11,155 nucleotides of DNA from CAKSXP01 sp964539115 (GTDB lineage: Bacteria > Bacillota > Clostridia > Oscillospirales > Oscillospiraceae). Location of the stretch: contig CAZIHY010000068.1 in the NCBI GenBank assembly GCA_964539115.1, forward strand, positions 1-11,155, read 5' to 3'. A model generated the notes under the pieces. It had not been told where the DNA came from, did not search any database, and saw only the letters and a list, made by a program, of their open reading frames with translations. This document shows, one piece after another, positions 1-5,266 of the stretch (positions within the stretch are counted from its first letter, which is position 1; the number at the start of each line of letters is the position of its first letter). The position numbers and the translations under genes are program-made.

Positions 1-171
1 GCAGAGCTATGCCCACTGTGCAACATCCGTCTTGAAAAGGGAAGACCGGTTTGGGGCGGAAACTGTACCCACTGCATGGCTTGCATCTGTGGCTGTCCCA
101 CCCGGACGATCGAGTATGGAAAGATCAGCCTTGGTAAACCACGTTACCGGTGCCCGGAGGACCAGCGATAA
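1..171 (+). CDS. C-terminal fragment of EFR1-type flavodoxin/ferredoxin protein (5' end outside window)
   Basis: An open frame runs from base 1 to a TAA at 169-171, giving the last 56 residues of a protein that starts outside the window. A 4Fe-4S cluster motif is visible at fragment residues 22-33 (CTHCMACICGCP, i.e. CxxCxxCxxxCP with an extra Cys). Two further cysteines lie upstream at residues 4 and 7 (CPLC). The tail (TIEYGKISLGKPRY) resembles the end of EFR1-family proteins, which in clostridia join an N-terminal flavodoxin-like domain to a C-terminal two-cluster ferredoxin domain and are presumed electron carriers in the cytoplasm. The flavodoxin part cannot be seen, so a stand-alone ferredoxin remains possible. 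It converges on the tannase-like gene, with only 38 bases between the stop codons and no strong terminator. Confidence 0.75.
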   Translation, partial: AELCPLCNIRLEKGRPVWGGNCTHCMACICGCPTRTIEYGKISLGKPRYRCPEDQR

Positions 172-209
172 ATACGGAAAACAGGGCGATTGAGGGCTTG
201 TCTGTCTTT

Positions 210-1643
210 TTATTTTATCTGTTCAAACCAGTCAAACAACTCATCCATGCAATAATCGCCATCGTGCCGGTACAGCCATGCGAGTTTATAATTGACGTCC
301 TGGCACTTGCCGGAATTTTTCAGCGCAAGCGAAAGATTCATCGATGCTGTATAGGAATGGTCGCAATCCAACGATCCGACACGAATATAGAAATATTTAG
401 CAACACTGTTTTTGCTTTCGTTGATATGGGCCATTGGGTTCATCAATTTAATGTTATGCCGTATCTGATCCGGAACCAGATAGCGCCCGGTGTTGCCAGT
501 GGCGGTTTCCAGCATATCGTCAAAATGGTTTGACGGCACAGTTTTCGTTCCAAACAAGCTGTTTTCGGTAATTTCACACTCGAGTCCGTCAAAGGCAGGA
601 CAGGGTTTCATCCGGGATACCGACTGTATATATTCTCTGAATTTTTCCTTGGGGATCGAGGCGTTTCCGGTTGCAGGATCATAATCAAGCCACGCATGCT
701 CTTTGACATATTTTTCCCGGTCTTCGGGTTGCTGCCCGGCAAGGTATTCGCTGGCGGACCGGCCAAGTTCTTGGAGCATGTAATCCAGGTAACTGCCATC
801 CTCTCCATCATTCTCCAGAGTCAATAATTCTCTGGTTTCCGGATGACGCAGTCTGAGACCGTTAATGTAGTCACAGAACAGTTTGGACAGCCGTTTTGAC
901 AATTCTATCGTTTGATCATCCATTTCAACGTGTATTCTATCGAAGATCAATTCGCCATCGGACGGTCTTGGCTTCACCGTATCGAATTTTGTGACCTGCC
1001 CAAACAGCCACTCGTATGCACCGTTTGAATGCTCCAGATCAATAATAGGGCAAAAGCATACGGAAGCGTAAACATCGTCCCTCTCCTCTGCTGCGCCGAG
1101 CTCCTGAAGGTAGGGTTCATAATCCGGGTTATTTCCTGTAACCCCCAGCAGGGCGGACATTGCGCCTCCTGCACTGCTGCCATCAGAATAGATCCGTTCC
1201 GTGTTTCCAGGTATCACGTCCGAGTTGTAGCGAAGATATCTGACTGCCGCCTTCAGATCCACGATGTCTGCCGGCGCCTTTCCGGTATAGATATCGCCGA
1301 CCTTATCCTCGCGTCCTCTGGTACCGGGGGAAACTGCTACATATCCACGGTAAAGGGCATAGGCAAGGCCCGGACCCAAAATAGGATGAGAGATATTGGG
1401 TTCGATTGGCGGGGTGCTCATATAGCCGCCAACATAATTGCGGAAGAAGATAGGAACATCTGTCCGCCCAATTGCAGATTCCGGAACATAGATATTCATA
1501 CTATGGAATGTCAAGTCGACCGGGTGTCTGACATATATAATGTTTTCATATGACCTGTATGTGATTTTTGTACCATTGACTACGATCTCTTTTGTAACAT
1601 AGGCCCCGGGATCGAACCTTAAATCGTATGTTGTCTCTTTCAT
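210..1643 (-). CDS. Alpha/beta hydrolase of the bacterial subtype B tannase-like family
   Basis: This 477-residue protein has no signal peptide, so it is probably cytoplasmic. The nucleophile elbow is GSSAGG (residues 155-160, Ser157 as the likely nucleophile). The C-terminal end has Asp426/Asp428 in SLDCDHS, the segment LALKNSGK, and His460 in RHDGDY, followed by DELFDWF. This order, Ser, then a large inserted lid, then DxD...LKNSGK...W...H.GDY..ELF.W, is that of Lactobacillus-type (TanLp1-like) tannases, which cleave galloyl esters. From memory of that family, the gallate-contacting Lys and Glu would fall at Lys346 and Glu360 (14 apart, before LFG), but this needs an alignment. Start: AAAGGA lies about 8 bases upstream of the ATG. 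It is single-gene, with its own promoter at 1692-1720. Tannase, feruloyl esterase or another plant-ester hydrolase are all possible; the fold is much surer than the substrate. Confidence 0.8.
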   Translation of the reverse strand: MKETTYDLRFDPGAYVTKEIVVNGTKITYRSYENIIYVRHPVDLTFHSMNIYVPESAIGRTDVPIFFRNYVGGYMSTPPIEPNISHPILGPGLAYALYRGYVAVSPGTRGREDKVGDIYTGKAPADIVDLKAAVRYLRYNSDVIPGNTERIYSDGSSAGGAMSALLGVTGNNPDYEPYLQELGAAEERDDVYASVCFCPIIDLEHSNGAYEWLFGQVTKFDTVKPRPSDGELIFDRIHVEMDDQTIELSKRLSKLFCDYINGLRLRHPETRELLTLENDGEDGSYLDYMLQELGRSASEYLAGQQPEDREKYVKEHAWLDYDPATGNASIPKEKFREYIQSVSRMKPCPAFDGLECEITENSLFGTKTVPSNHFDDMLETATGNTGRYLVPDQIRHNIKLMNPMAHINESKNSVAKYFYIRVGSLDCDHSYTASMNLSLALKNSGKCQDVNYKLAWLYRHDGDYCMDELFDWFEQIK

Positions 1644-1691
1644 AAAGCAGTCCTTTCTGTAAATTTAATATAAGCCTTACTTTCTTTGAAT

Positions 1692-1720
1692 ATTATACAT
1701 ATATTCTCGTGAATACACAA
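1692..1720 (-). promoter_or_regulatory. Sigma-A promoter of the tannase-like gene
   Basis: Read on the minus strand, TTGTGT (1720-1715) and a perfect TATAAT (1697-1692) are separated by exactly 17 bases. Transcription would begin near 1685, leaving a leader of about 40 bases that includes the AAAGGA ribosome binding site. No operator-like palindrome stands out. Confidence 0.65.
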
Positions 1721-1840
1721 TCATTTTTGTGCCTTTTCAACATAATTGAGCTGCAGATATATCCTTAATGTATTAATACAAAACCGGTTAGTGCGTGAAC
1801 TATACCAAATCTCGGCTCTGCGCTCCCCGTCAACTTCATC

Positions 1841-1869
1841 GTGACACTTCCAATGCGGCATGGTATACT
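1841..1869 (+). promoter_or_regulatory. Extended -10 promoter of the SPL-family radical SAM gene
   Basis: GTGACA (1841-1846, five of six matches to the -35 consensus), a 17-base spacer, then TATACT (1864-1869) preceded by TGG, an extended -10. The predicted start of transcription near 1876 is 27 bases upstream of the ATG at 1903. Confidence 0.65.
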
Positions 1870-1902
1870 TGATGCAAATGGGGCATGGGAGGGAGCGACC
1901 GA

Positions 1903-2770
1903 ATGCACTATGTGACCGCCAAGGGAATACTGTCGGCAAAAAACGGGATGAACCTGTATCGGGGCTGCCAGCACGGATGCATATATTGCGATGCCCGCAG
2001 CGACTGCTACCACATGGACCATGCGTTTGAGGATATAGAGGTCAAGGAAAATGCGCTTGTCCTTTTGGAGGACGTCCTTCGCCGCAAGCGCCGCCCCTGC
2101 ATGATCGGCACCGGTTATATGAGCGACCCATATATGCCGCTGGAGGAAGAACTGCGCTATACAAGACAGGCGCTGAAGCTGATCGAGAGGTATGGCTTCG
2201 GCGACTTTCACCACAAAGTCCGCGCGGGTACTTGAGGATTTGGATATCCTGGTAAAAATTAACGAGCGGACCAAGTGCGTTGTGCAGATGACGCTGACCA
2301 CGGCAGACGAAGACCTCTGCCGCATATTGGAACCCAATGTCAGCACTACATGGGAGCGATTTGAAGCGCTGAAAACGCTGCGGGACGCCGGTATCACAAC
2401 AGTAGTCTGGCTGTGTCCGGTCCTGCCGTTTATTAACGACACGGCGGAAAACATCAATGGAATTTTGGACTACTGTGAAGAGGCGAAGGTGCGCGGCGTA
2501 CTTAATTTCGGCATCGGCCTGTCTTTACGGAAGGGGAACCGGGAGTATTTTTACAACCAACTGGACCGCCACTTTCCGGGGTTAAAGGAGAAATATATCC
2601 GCCGCTATGGCGATGCATATATGCTGGATAGTCCCAACAGCCGTGAATTGATGGAGCTGTTTCACAGCCGCTGCGAGGCCATGGGGATCATGCACGACAA
2701 TGAGCAGATCTTCAGTTATCTCTGGGAGTTTGAAGAGAAAGAGCAGATGCAGATGAACTTGTTTGATTAA
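1903..2770 (+). pseudogene. SPL-family radical SAM protein (SplB-like), interrupted by a frameshift
   Basis: The first part (1903-2235) carries the radical SAM cluster motif CQHGCIYC at residues 22-29 (CxxxCxxC, Cys22/26/29) and GTGYMSDPYMPLEE, typical of the COG1533/SplB group (spore photoproduct lyase relatives, including Rv2578c-like proteins of unknown substrate). The frame then fails: the family sequence continues in the next frame as TTKSARVLEDLDILVKINE and runs to a TAA at 2768-2770. The switch lies at about 2200-2206: one extra base, or more likely two missing bases (GFG-V-T-F-TTKS fits the family length). Without the shift the product would be about 289 residues. GGGAGGGA, 9 bases upstream, favours the ATG at 1903 over that at 1885. 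A promoter is present, so the lesion may be recent or a sequence error. An ATG at 2192 could allow weak restart, but that product would lack the iron-sulfur motif. Confidence 0.85.
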
Positions 2771-2819
2771 AAGCGGGGTGTACCCAACTGCGTTAAACTG
2801 AAACCGAGGTGTGTGTAAA

Positions 2820-2924
2820 ATGAAAATCATCGCGTCTTTGCAGAATATCACAGCTGCTATGCGTAAGGTCAGTGTGATCGTGAATCTTGCGGAAATGGGT
2901 AATAGCACATGGTTGGACATTTAG
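2820..2924 (+). CDS. Possible 34-residue ORF overlapping the membrane protein start
   Basis: An ATG at 2820 preceded by GAGGTG with an 8-base gap opens a 34-residue frame (begins MKIIASLQNI, ends NSTWLDI) that stops at 2922-2924, 16 bases inside the next gene. No family is recognised. The good ribosome binding site and the overlap suggest a leader ORF that couples translation into the membrane protein, whose own ribosome binding site is poor. It could equally be a gene remnant or chance. No convincing promoter was found in the 49 bases between it and the radical SAM stop. Confidence 0.35.
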   Translation: MKIIASLQNITAAMRKVSVIVNLAEMGNSTWLDI

Positions 2925-3379
2925 GTTTTTCTTATGTTGGCCTGTTTTTCCTTTTGCTGCTTTTCATCCCGAATTTTATATGGGCGAAGAGAACACCGCA
3001 GGGATATACCTCGGAAAATGAAAATATGGTGCTTCGGCTTTTTGAGAGAACAGGCGAAGTTTTGACCAGCGCGTGTGCGCTTCTGTTTGATGATTTCAAC
3101 TTGCATGGATGGTCAGTTTGGTCCTGGTGGCTGATTGCAGCCGCTGTGCTGATGGTGATGTATGAGCTGTGGTGGATACGATATTTTCACAGCGAACGTA
3201 AATTAACAGACTTTTACAGCAGCTTTTTGGGGATTCCGGTCGCGGGCGTAACATTGCCCGTGGTTGCCTTTTTACTGCTTGGAATATACGGCAAGGTGAT
3301 TTGGATGCTGATAGCGTCCGCAATTTTGGGTATTGGACATGTTGGGATTCATATACAGCACCGTAAAGAGCTTGAGTAG
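2909..3379 (+). CDS. Four-helix integral membrane protein, function unknown
   Basis: This 156-residue protein is rich in hydrophobic stretches. Likely membrane segments are residues 6-25 (GLFFLLLLFIPNFIW), 71-90 (rich in Trp), 105-127 and 130-149. A polar loop with ERTGEVL lies at 46-52 and a short charged tail (HRKELE) at the end. It resembles uncharacterised small membrane proteins common in clostridia that begin GFSYVGL..LLLFIPN; no function is known to me. An in-frame TAG at 2903-2905 rules out a longer start. The ribosome binding site is weak (GGAAAT 12 bases upstream), consistent with coupling to the ORF at 2820. It ends 33 bases before a strong terminator. Confidence 0.75.
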   Translation: MVGHLGFSYVGLFFLLLLFIPNFIWAKRTPQGYTSENENMVLRLFERTGEVLTSACALLFDDFNLHGWSVWSWWLIAAAVLMVMYELWWIRYFHSERKLTDFYSSFLGIPVAGVTLPVVAFLLLGIYGKVIWMLIASAILGIGHVGIHIQHRKELE

Positions 3380-3412
3380 TGTAAATTAAACAGATGAGTT
3401 TTACAGGGGCGG

Positions 3413-3443
3413 CGGGGCGTAGACTTCACCGCCCCGATTTTTA
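3413..3443 (+). terminator. Rho-independent terminator after the membrane protein gene
   Basis: CGGGGCG (3413-3419) pairs perfectly with CGCCCCG (3430-3436) across a 10-base loop and is followed by ATTTTTAT. A second, overlapping register (GGGGCGG with CCGCCCC) is also possible. It isolates the following GNAT-TetR operon. Confidence 0.8.
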
Positions 3444-3451
3444 TCTGTGTA

Positions 3452-3480
3452 TTGACAAAGCGACACAAGTGTCGTAAAAT
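3452..3480 (+). promoter_or_regulatory. Sigma-A promoter of the GNAT-TetR operon
   Basis: A consensus -35 TTGACA (3452-3457), a 17-base spacer and TAAAAT (3475-3480). The spacer is almost wholly filled by a perfect palindrome, so a bound protein would cover both promoter elements. Transcription would start near 3487. Confidence 0.85.
3461..3474 (+). promoter_or_regulatory. Operator O1, probable TetR-family binding site
   Basis: CGACACAAGTGTCG is a perfect 14-base inverted repeat lying exactly between -35 and -10. This is the classical place for a repressor site, and the operon's second gene encodes a TetR-type repressor. Confidence 0.75.
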
Positions 3481-3487
3481 CTAAAAA

Positions 3488-3502
3488 GGACACTAATGTC
3501 GC
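3488..3502 (+). promoter_or_regulatory. Operator O2, second copy of the TetR-family site
   Basis: GACACTAATGTC (3489-3500) matches the core of O1 (GACACAAGTGTC) at 10 of 12 bases and keeps the GACA...TGTC dyad. Its centre is 27 bp from that of O1 and it covers the predicted transcription start. It also contains the ATG at 3496, an argument against that ATG being the start of the acetyltransferase. Confidence 0.65.
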
Positions 3503-3522
3503 TTTTTGAGGGGGATACAGAA

Positions 3523-4041
3523 ATGGAATTTATATTGAGAGAATGGAAAAAAGAGGATGTCGAAGCGCTCGCGAAGGCGGCCGATAATCCCAAAATAGCA
3601 GAAAACCTGAGGAATACGTTTCCAACTCCATATTCACTGGATGATGCAAAATGGTATGTAAATGACTGTATTGCAAATGAGGGGAACGATCAAATCACCC
3701 GTGCCATTATAGTTGATGGAAAGGCTGTCGGCAGTATAGGAATATTTGTTAAAAGCGATGTGTACGAGAAATCGGGCGAATTAGGATATTGGCTTTCAGA
3801 GGATCACTGGCGGCGGGGAATAACCTCCCAGGCGGTGCGGATGATTTGCAGAGAGGCGTTTGCGGCTTTTGATATTATACGCATATTTGCGGAACCGTTT
3901 GAGGACAACGCCAGTTCGAGAGGCGTATTGGAAAAGGCAGGTTTCACATATGAGGGCACTATGAGGAATGGCGTATACAAAAACGGAAAGGTGCATTCCT
4001 ATTGCATGTATTCCCTCTTGCGCGGGGAGGCGGAGCTGTAA
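3523..4041 (+). CDS. GNAT family N-acetyltransferase (RimJ/RimL-like)
   Basis: A 172-residue cytoplasmic acetyltransferase that would transfer acetyl from acetyl-CoA to an amine. Features of the RimJ/RimL-like branch are: opening strand FILREWKKEDVEAL (3-16); GELGYWLSEDHWRRGITSQA (86-105), whose RRGITSQA occupies the acetyl-CoA pyrophosphate loop; and NASSRGVLEKAGF (129-141) followed by the MRNGVY/YCMYSLL end typical of this group. The substrate (a protein N-terminus, an antibiotic or a small amine) cannot be told. The ATG at 3523 has GAGGGGG 8 bases upstream; the longer frame from ATG 3496 begins inside operator O2 and has no ribosome binding site. It lies two bases from the TetR gene and shares its promoter, so the enzyme is probably induced by a ligand of that regulator. 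Confidence 0.88.
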   Translation: MEFILREWKKEDVEALAKAADNPKIAENLRNTFPTPYSLDDAKWYVNDCIANEGNDQITRAIIVDGKAVGSIGIFVKSDVYEKSGELGYWLSEDHWRRGITSQAVRMICREAFAAFDIIRIFAEPFEDNASSRGVLEKAGFTYEGTMRNGVYKNGKVHSYCMYSLLRGEAEL

Positions 4042-4043
4042 AT

Positions 4044-4604
4044 ATGGGAGATAAAGCTAACAGGACCAGAGAAAAGATCCGGTCCGAGGCGTACAAGTTG
4101 TTTGCCGGCAAAGGCTTCAAGGAAGTGACAATGACAGATATCTGCGAAAAAACGGGGTTGAGCAGGGGAGGTTTATACCGGTATTACTCCGGAACCGGTG
4201 AGATCTTTTCCGAAATCCTGTCCGAAGAATATACGATAGCCGGCAGGATCGATGAACATGAAAGCGCCAGAGCTATTTTGGAGGATATGCTCGAGGCGAT
4301 AACATGTGAAATTATGGATAAGGAACGATCCTTGAGCCTTGCCATATACGAATATGCAAACCTTGGCAACGGCGAGCTTTTTATCCGCATAAATGAAAGT
4401 GCAAAAAAGCGCTGGATAAGCCTTATCGATTATGGTATGGAAACAAATGAGTTCAAAAGGACAGATCCCGAGCGGGCGGCGGATCTGATTTTGTATTATT
4501 ATCAAGGCTTAAGAATGTGGTCCCGCGTCATACCCTTTGACAGGCGTACAGCGGAGAACTATGCGGAAACTGTCCGGCAGCTGCTGCTGAATACAGAGAC
4601 TTAA
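4044..4604 (+). CDS. TetR/AcrR family transcriptional regulator
   Basis: A 186-residue regulator. The N-terminal DNA-binding domain (about residues 6-52) has the family order TREKIRSEAYKLFAGKGF, then EVTMTDICEKTGLSRGGLYRYY with the recognition helix near 39-48. The rest (60-186) is the variable ligand-binding and dimer region, rich in aromatic residues (YYYQGLRMW, 151-159), as expected for a hydrophobic pocket. ATG 4044 has GGAG 8 bases upstream, in the last codons of the acetyltransferase; the earlier ATG at 4002 lies inside that gene and adds unrelated sequence. With twin operators at the operon promoter it is most likely an autorepressor of itself and the acetyltransferase. The ligand is unknown. 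No clear terminator follows. Confidence 0.92.
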   Translation: MGDKANRTREKIRSEAYKLFAGKGFKEVTMTDICEKTGLSRGGLYRYYSGTGEIFSEILSEEYTIAGRIDEHESARAILEDMLEAITCEIMDKERSLSLAIYEYANLGNGELFIRINESAKKRWISLIDYGMETNEFKRTDPERAADLILYYYQGLRMWSRVIPFDRRTAENYAETVRQLLLNTET

Positions 4605-4738
4605 ATATAAGTGCTCCCTATTACCTTTTGTGCTGATGGAACAATCTTCGGCGGTTTCACCGATCCTTGAAATGGGTAAAAATTAATGATAACATGGATA
4701 AAAATGAGGAGAGGAACAACACGGCCCCAATAAACCTC

Positions 4739-4767
4739 TTGTAATATTTTTCTAAACTTGATATCAT
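4739..4767 (+). promoter_or_regulatory. Putative promoter of the mini membrane protein
   Basis: TTGTAA (4739-4744), a 17-base spacer and TATCAT (4762-4767, five of six). Transcription would start near 4774. This places the ATG at 4758 upstream of the transcript and supports the TTG start at 4809. Confidence 0.45.
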
Positions 4768-4808
4768 ACAATCAGAGTAGTAAACAGAAATTTGGAGGGG
4801 CGCTCGCA

Positions 4809-4979
4809 TTGAAAAGGCAATTAAATGGAATTGCACTAATCTTGGCAAGTATTTTATTTATGATTGGTTTTGGAAATGCATCTTTCTTTGATTTGAGTTT
4901 TCGTTGGTCTGCTGTATTTGCTGTAGTAGGCATTGCAGGATTGGTTTTGACTTTCATACCAGATAAGAAAGATAGATAA
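4809..4979 (+). CDS. Small two-helix membrane protein with TTG start
   Basis: Taking the TTG at 4809, which has GGAGGGG 8 bases upstream, gives a 56-residue protein beginning (M)KRQLNGIALILASIL. Two hydrophobic segments (about residues 6-21 and 31-49) flank a short FFDLSFRW link, and a charged tail (PDKKDR) closes it: a two-helix hairpin with both ends probably inside. The frame is open back to an ATG at 4758, but that ATG has no ribosome binding site and sits inside the predicted promoter. Similar 50-60 residue double-span proteins of unknown function are common in Firmicutes. A terminator-like hairpin follows at 5097-5136. Confidence 0.65.
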   Translation: MKRQLNGIALILASILFMIGFGNASFFDLSFRWSAVFAVVGIAGLVLTFIPDKKDR

Positions 4980-5096
4980 AACCCTGGCTGTAGAGCAGGT
5001 GAAACTGTTTTTATGCAAAACGGCAGAGTTTTTCACATGCAGATCACCGATGGAATTTCAAAAGAGCCTGAGCTTTAAGCGGGAAGGAATATAGTA

Positions 5097-5136
5097 AATA
5101 AGGCTCCGCAGGTGTAAAAATCTGTGGAGCCTTATT
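5097..5136. terminator. Strong, probably bidirectional hairpin terminator
   Basis: AAGGCTCCGCAG (5100-5111) pairs with CTGTGGAGCCTT (5122-5133) with one G-T wobble; three A-T pairs extend the stem to 15 bp around a 10-base loop. T-rich sequence follows on the plus strand (ATTCTATTTCTATTTTC) and a weaker TATTTACTATATT on the minus strand. It sits between the plus-strand mini gene and the end of the minus-strand YyaL gene, so it may serve both. Confidence 0.7.
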
Positions 5137-5266
5137 CTATTTCTATTTTCTGTGAAATTGACGAGTGGTTTGACAAATGAACCGATGTCAGCACAAAAGG
5201 TAATATGGTGTATAAGTGGACCGGCAGTCTGGGGAATACCTCACAGTCTACCGGCTCAGTTTTTTG
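5137..5266. other. Gene-free stretch between convergent units
   Basis: This stretch, and 4980-5096 before the hairpin, hold no ORF with a ribosome binding site and no recognisable domain. The hexamer CAGTCT occurs twice (5225-5230 and 5244-5249), inside CCGGCAGTCT and CAGTCTACCGG. The pairing is too imperfect to call a second terminator. Short open frames here could be gene debris but match nothing I recognise. Confidence 0.4.

Noticed and set aside
172..209. Terminator between the ferredoxin-type and tannase-like genes (ACAG ... CTGTCTTTTT)
   Set aside because: Only four base pairs with a long loop can form, which is too weak to call despite the T run.
1029..1553. A 174-codon plus-strand frame inside the tannase-like gene
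   Set aside because: It is antisense to conserved motifs, with no ribosome binding site or recognisable domain.
1765..2457. A 230-codon minus-strand frame across the radical SAM gene
   Set aside because: It lies opposite conserved radical SAM coding sequence and its promoter and has no start signals. It is open across the frameshift site only by chance.
4694..4744. A 16-codon plus-strand frame (MDKNEERNN...) before the mini membrane protein
   Set aside because: It has no ribosome binding site, ends within the predicted -35, and has no similarity I can recognise; chance is the simplest explanation.
4657..4848. A minus-strand 63-codon frame with a hydrophobic stretch
   Set aside because: It has no ribosome binding site and overlaps the promoter and start of the plus-strand mini gene, whose signals are better.
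4981..5094. Short open frames after the mini membrane protein that read somewhat like protein
   Set aside because: None has a start with a ribosome binding site and two frames look equally plausible, so no claim of a gene or a specific remnant is supportable.
5221..5256. Imperfect repeat CCGGCAGTCT ... CAGTCTACCGG as a terminator for the YyaL-like gene
   Set aside because: The arms repeat CAGTCT in the same direction rather than inverted, and only the CCGG ends pair; no stable hairpin with a T run is formed.
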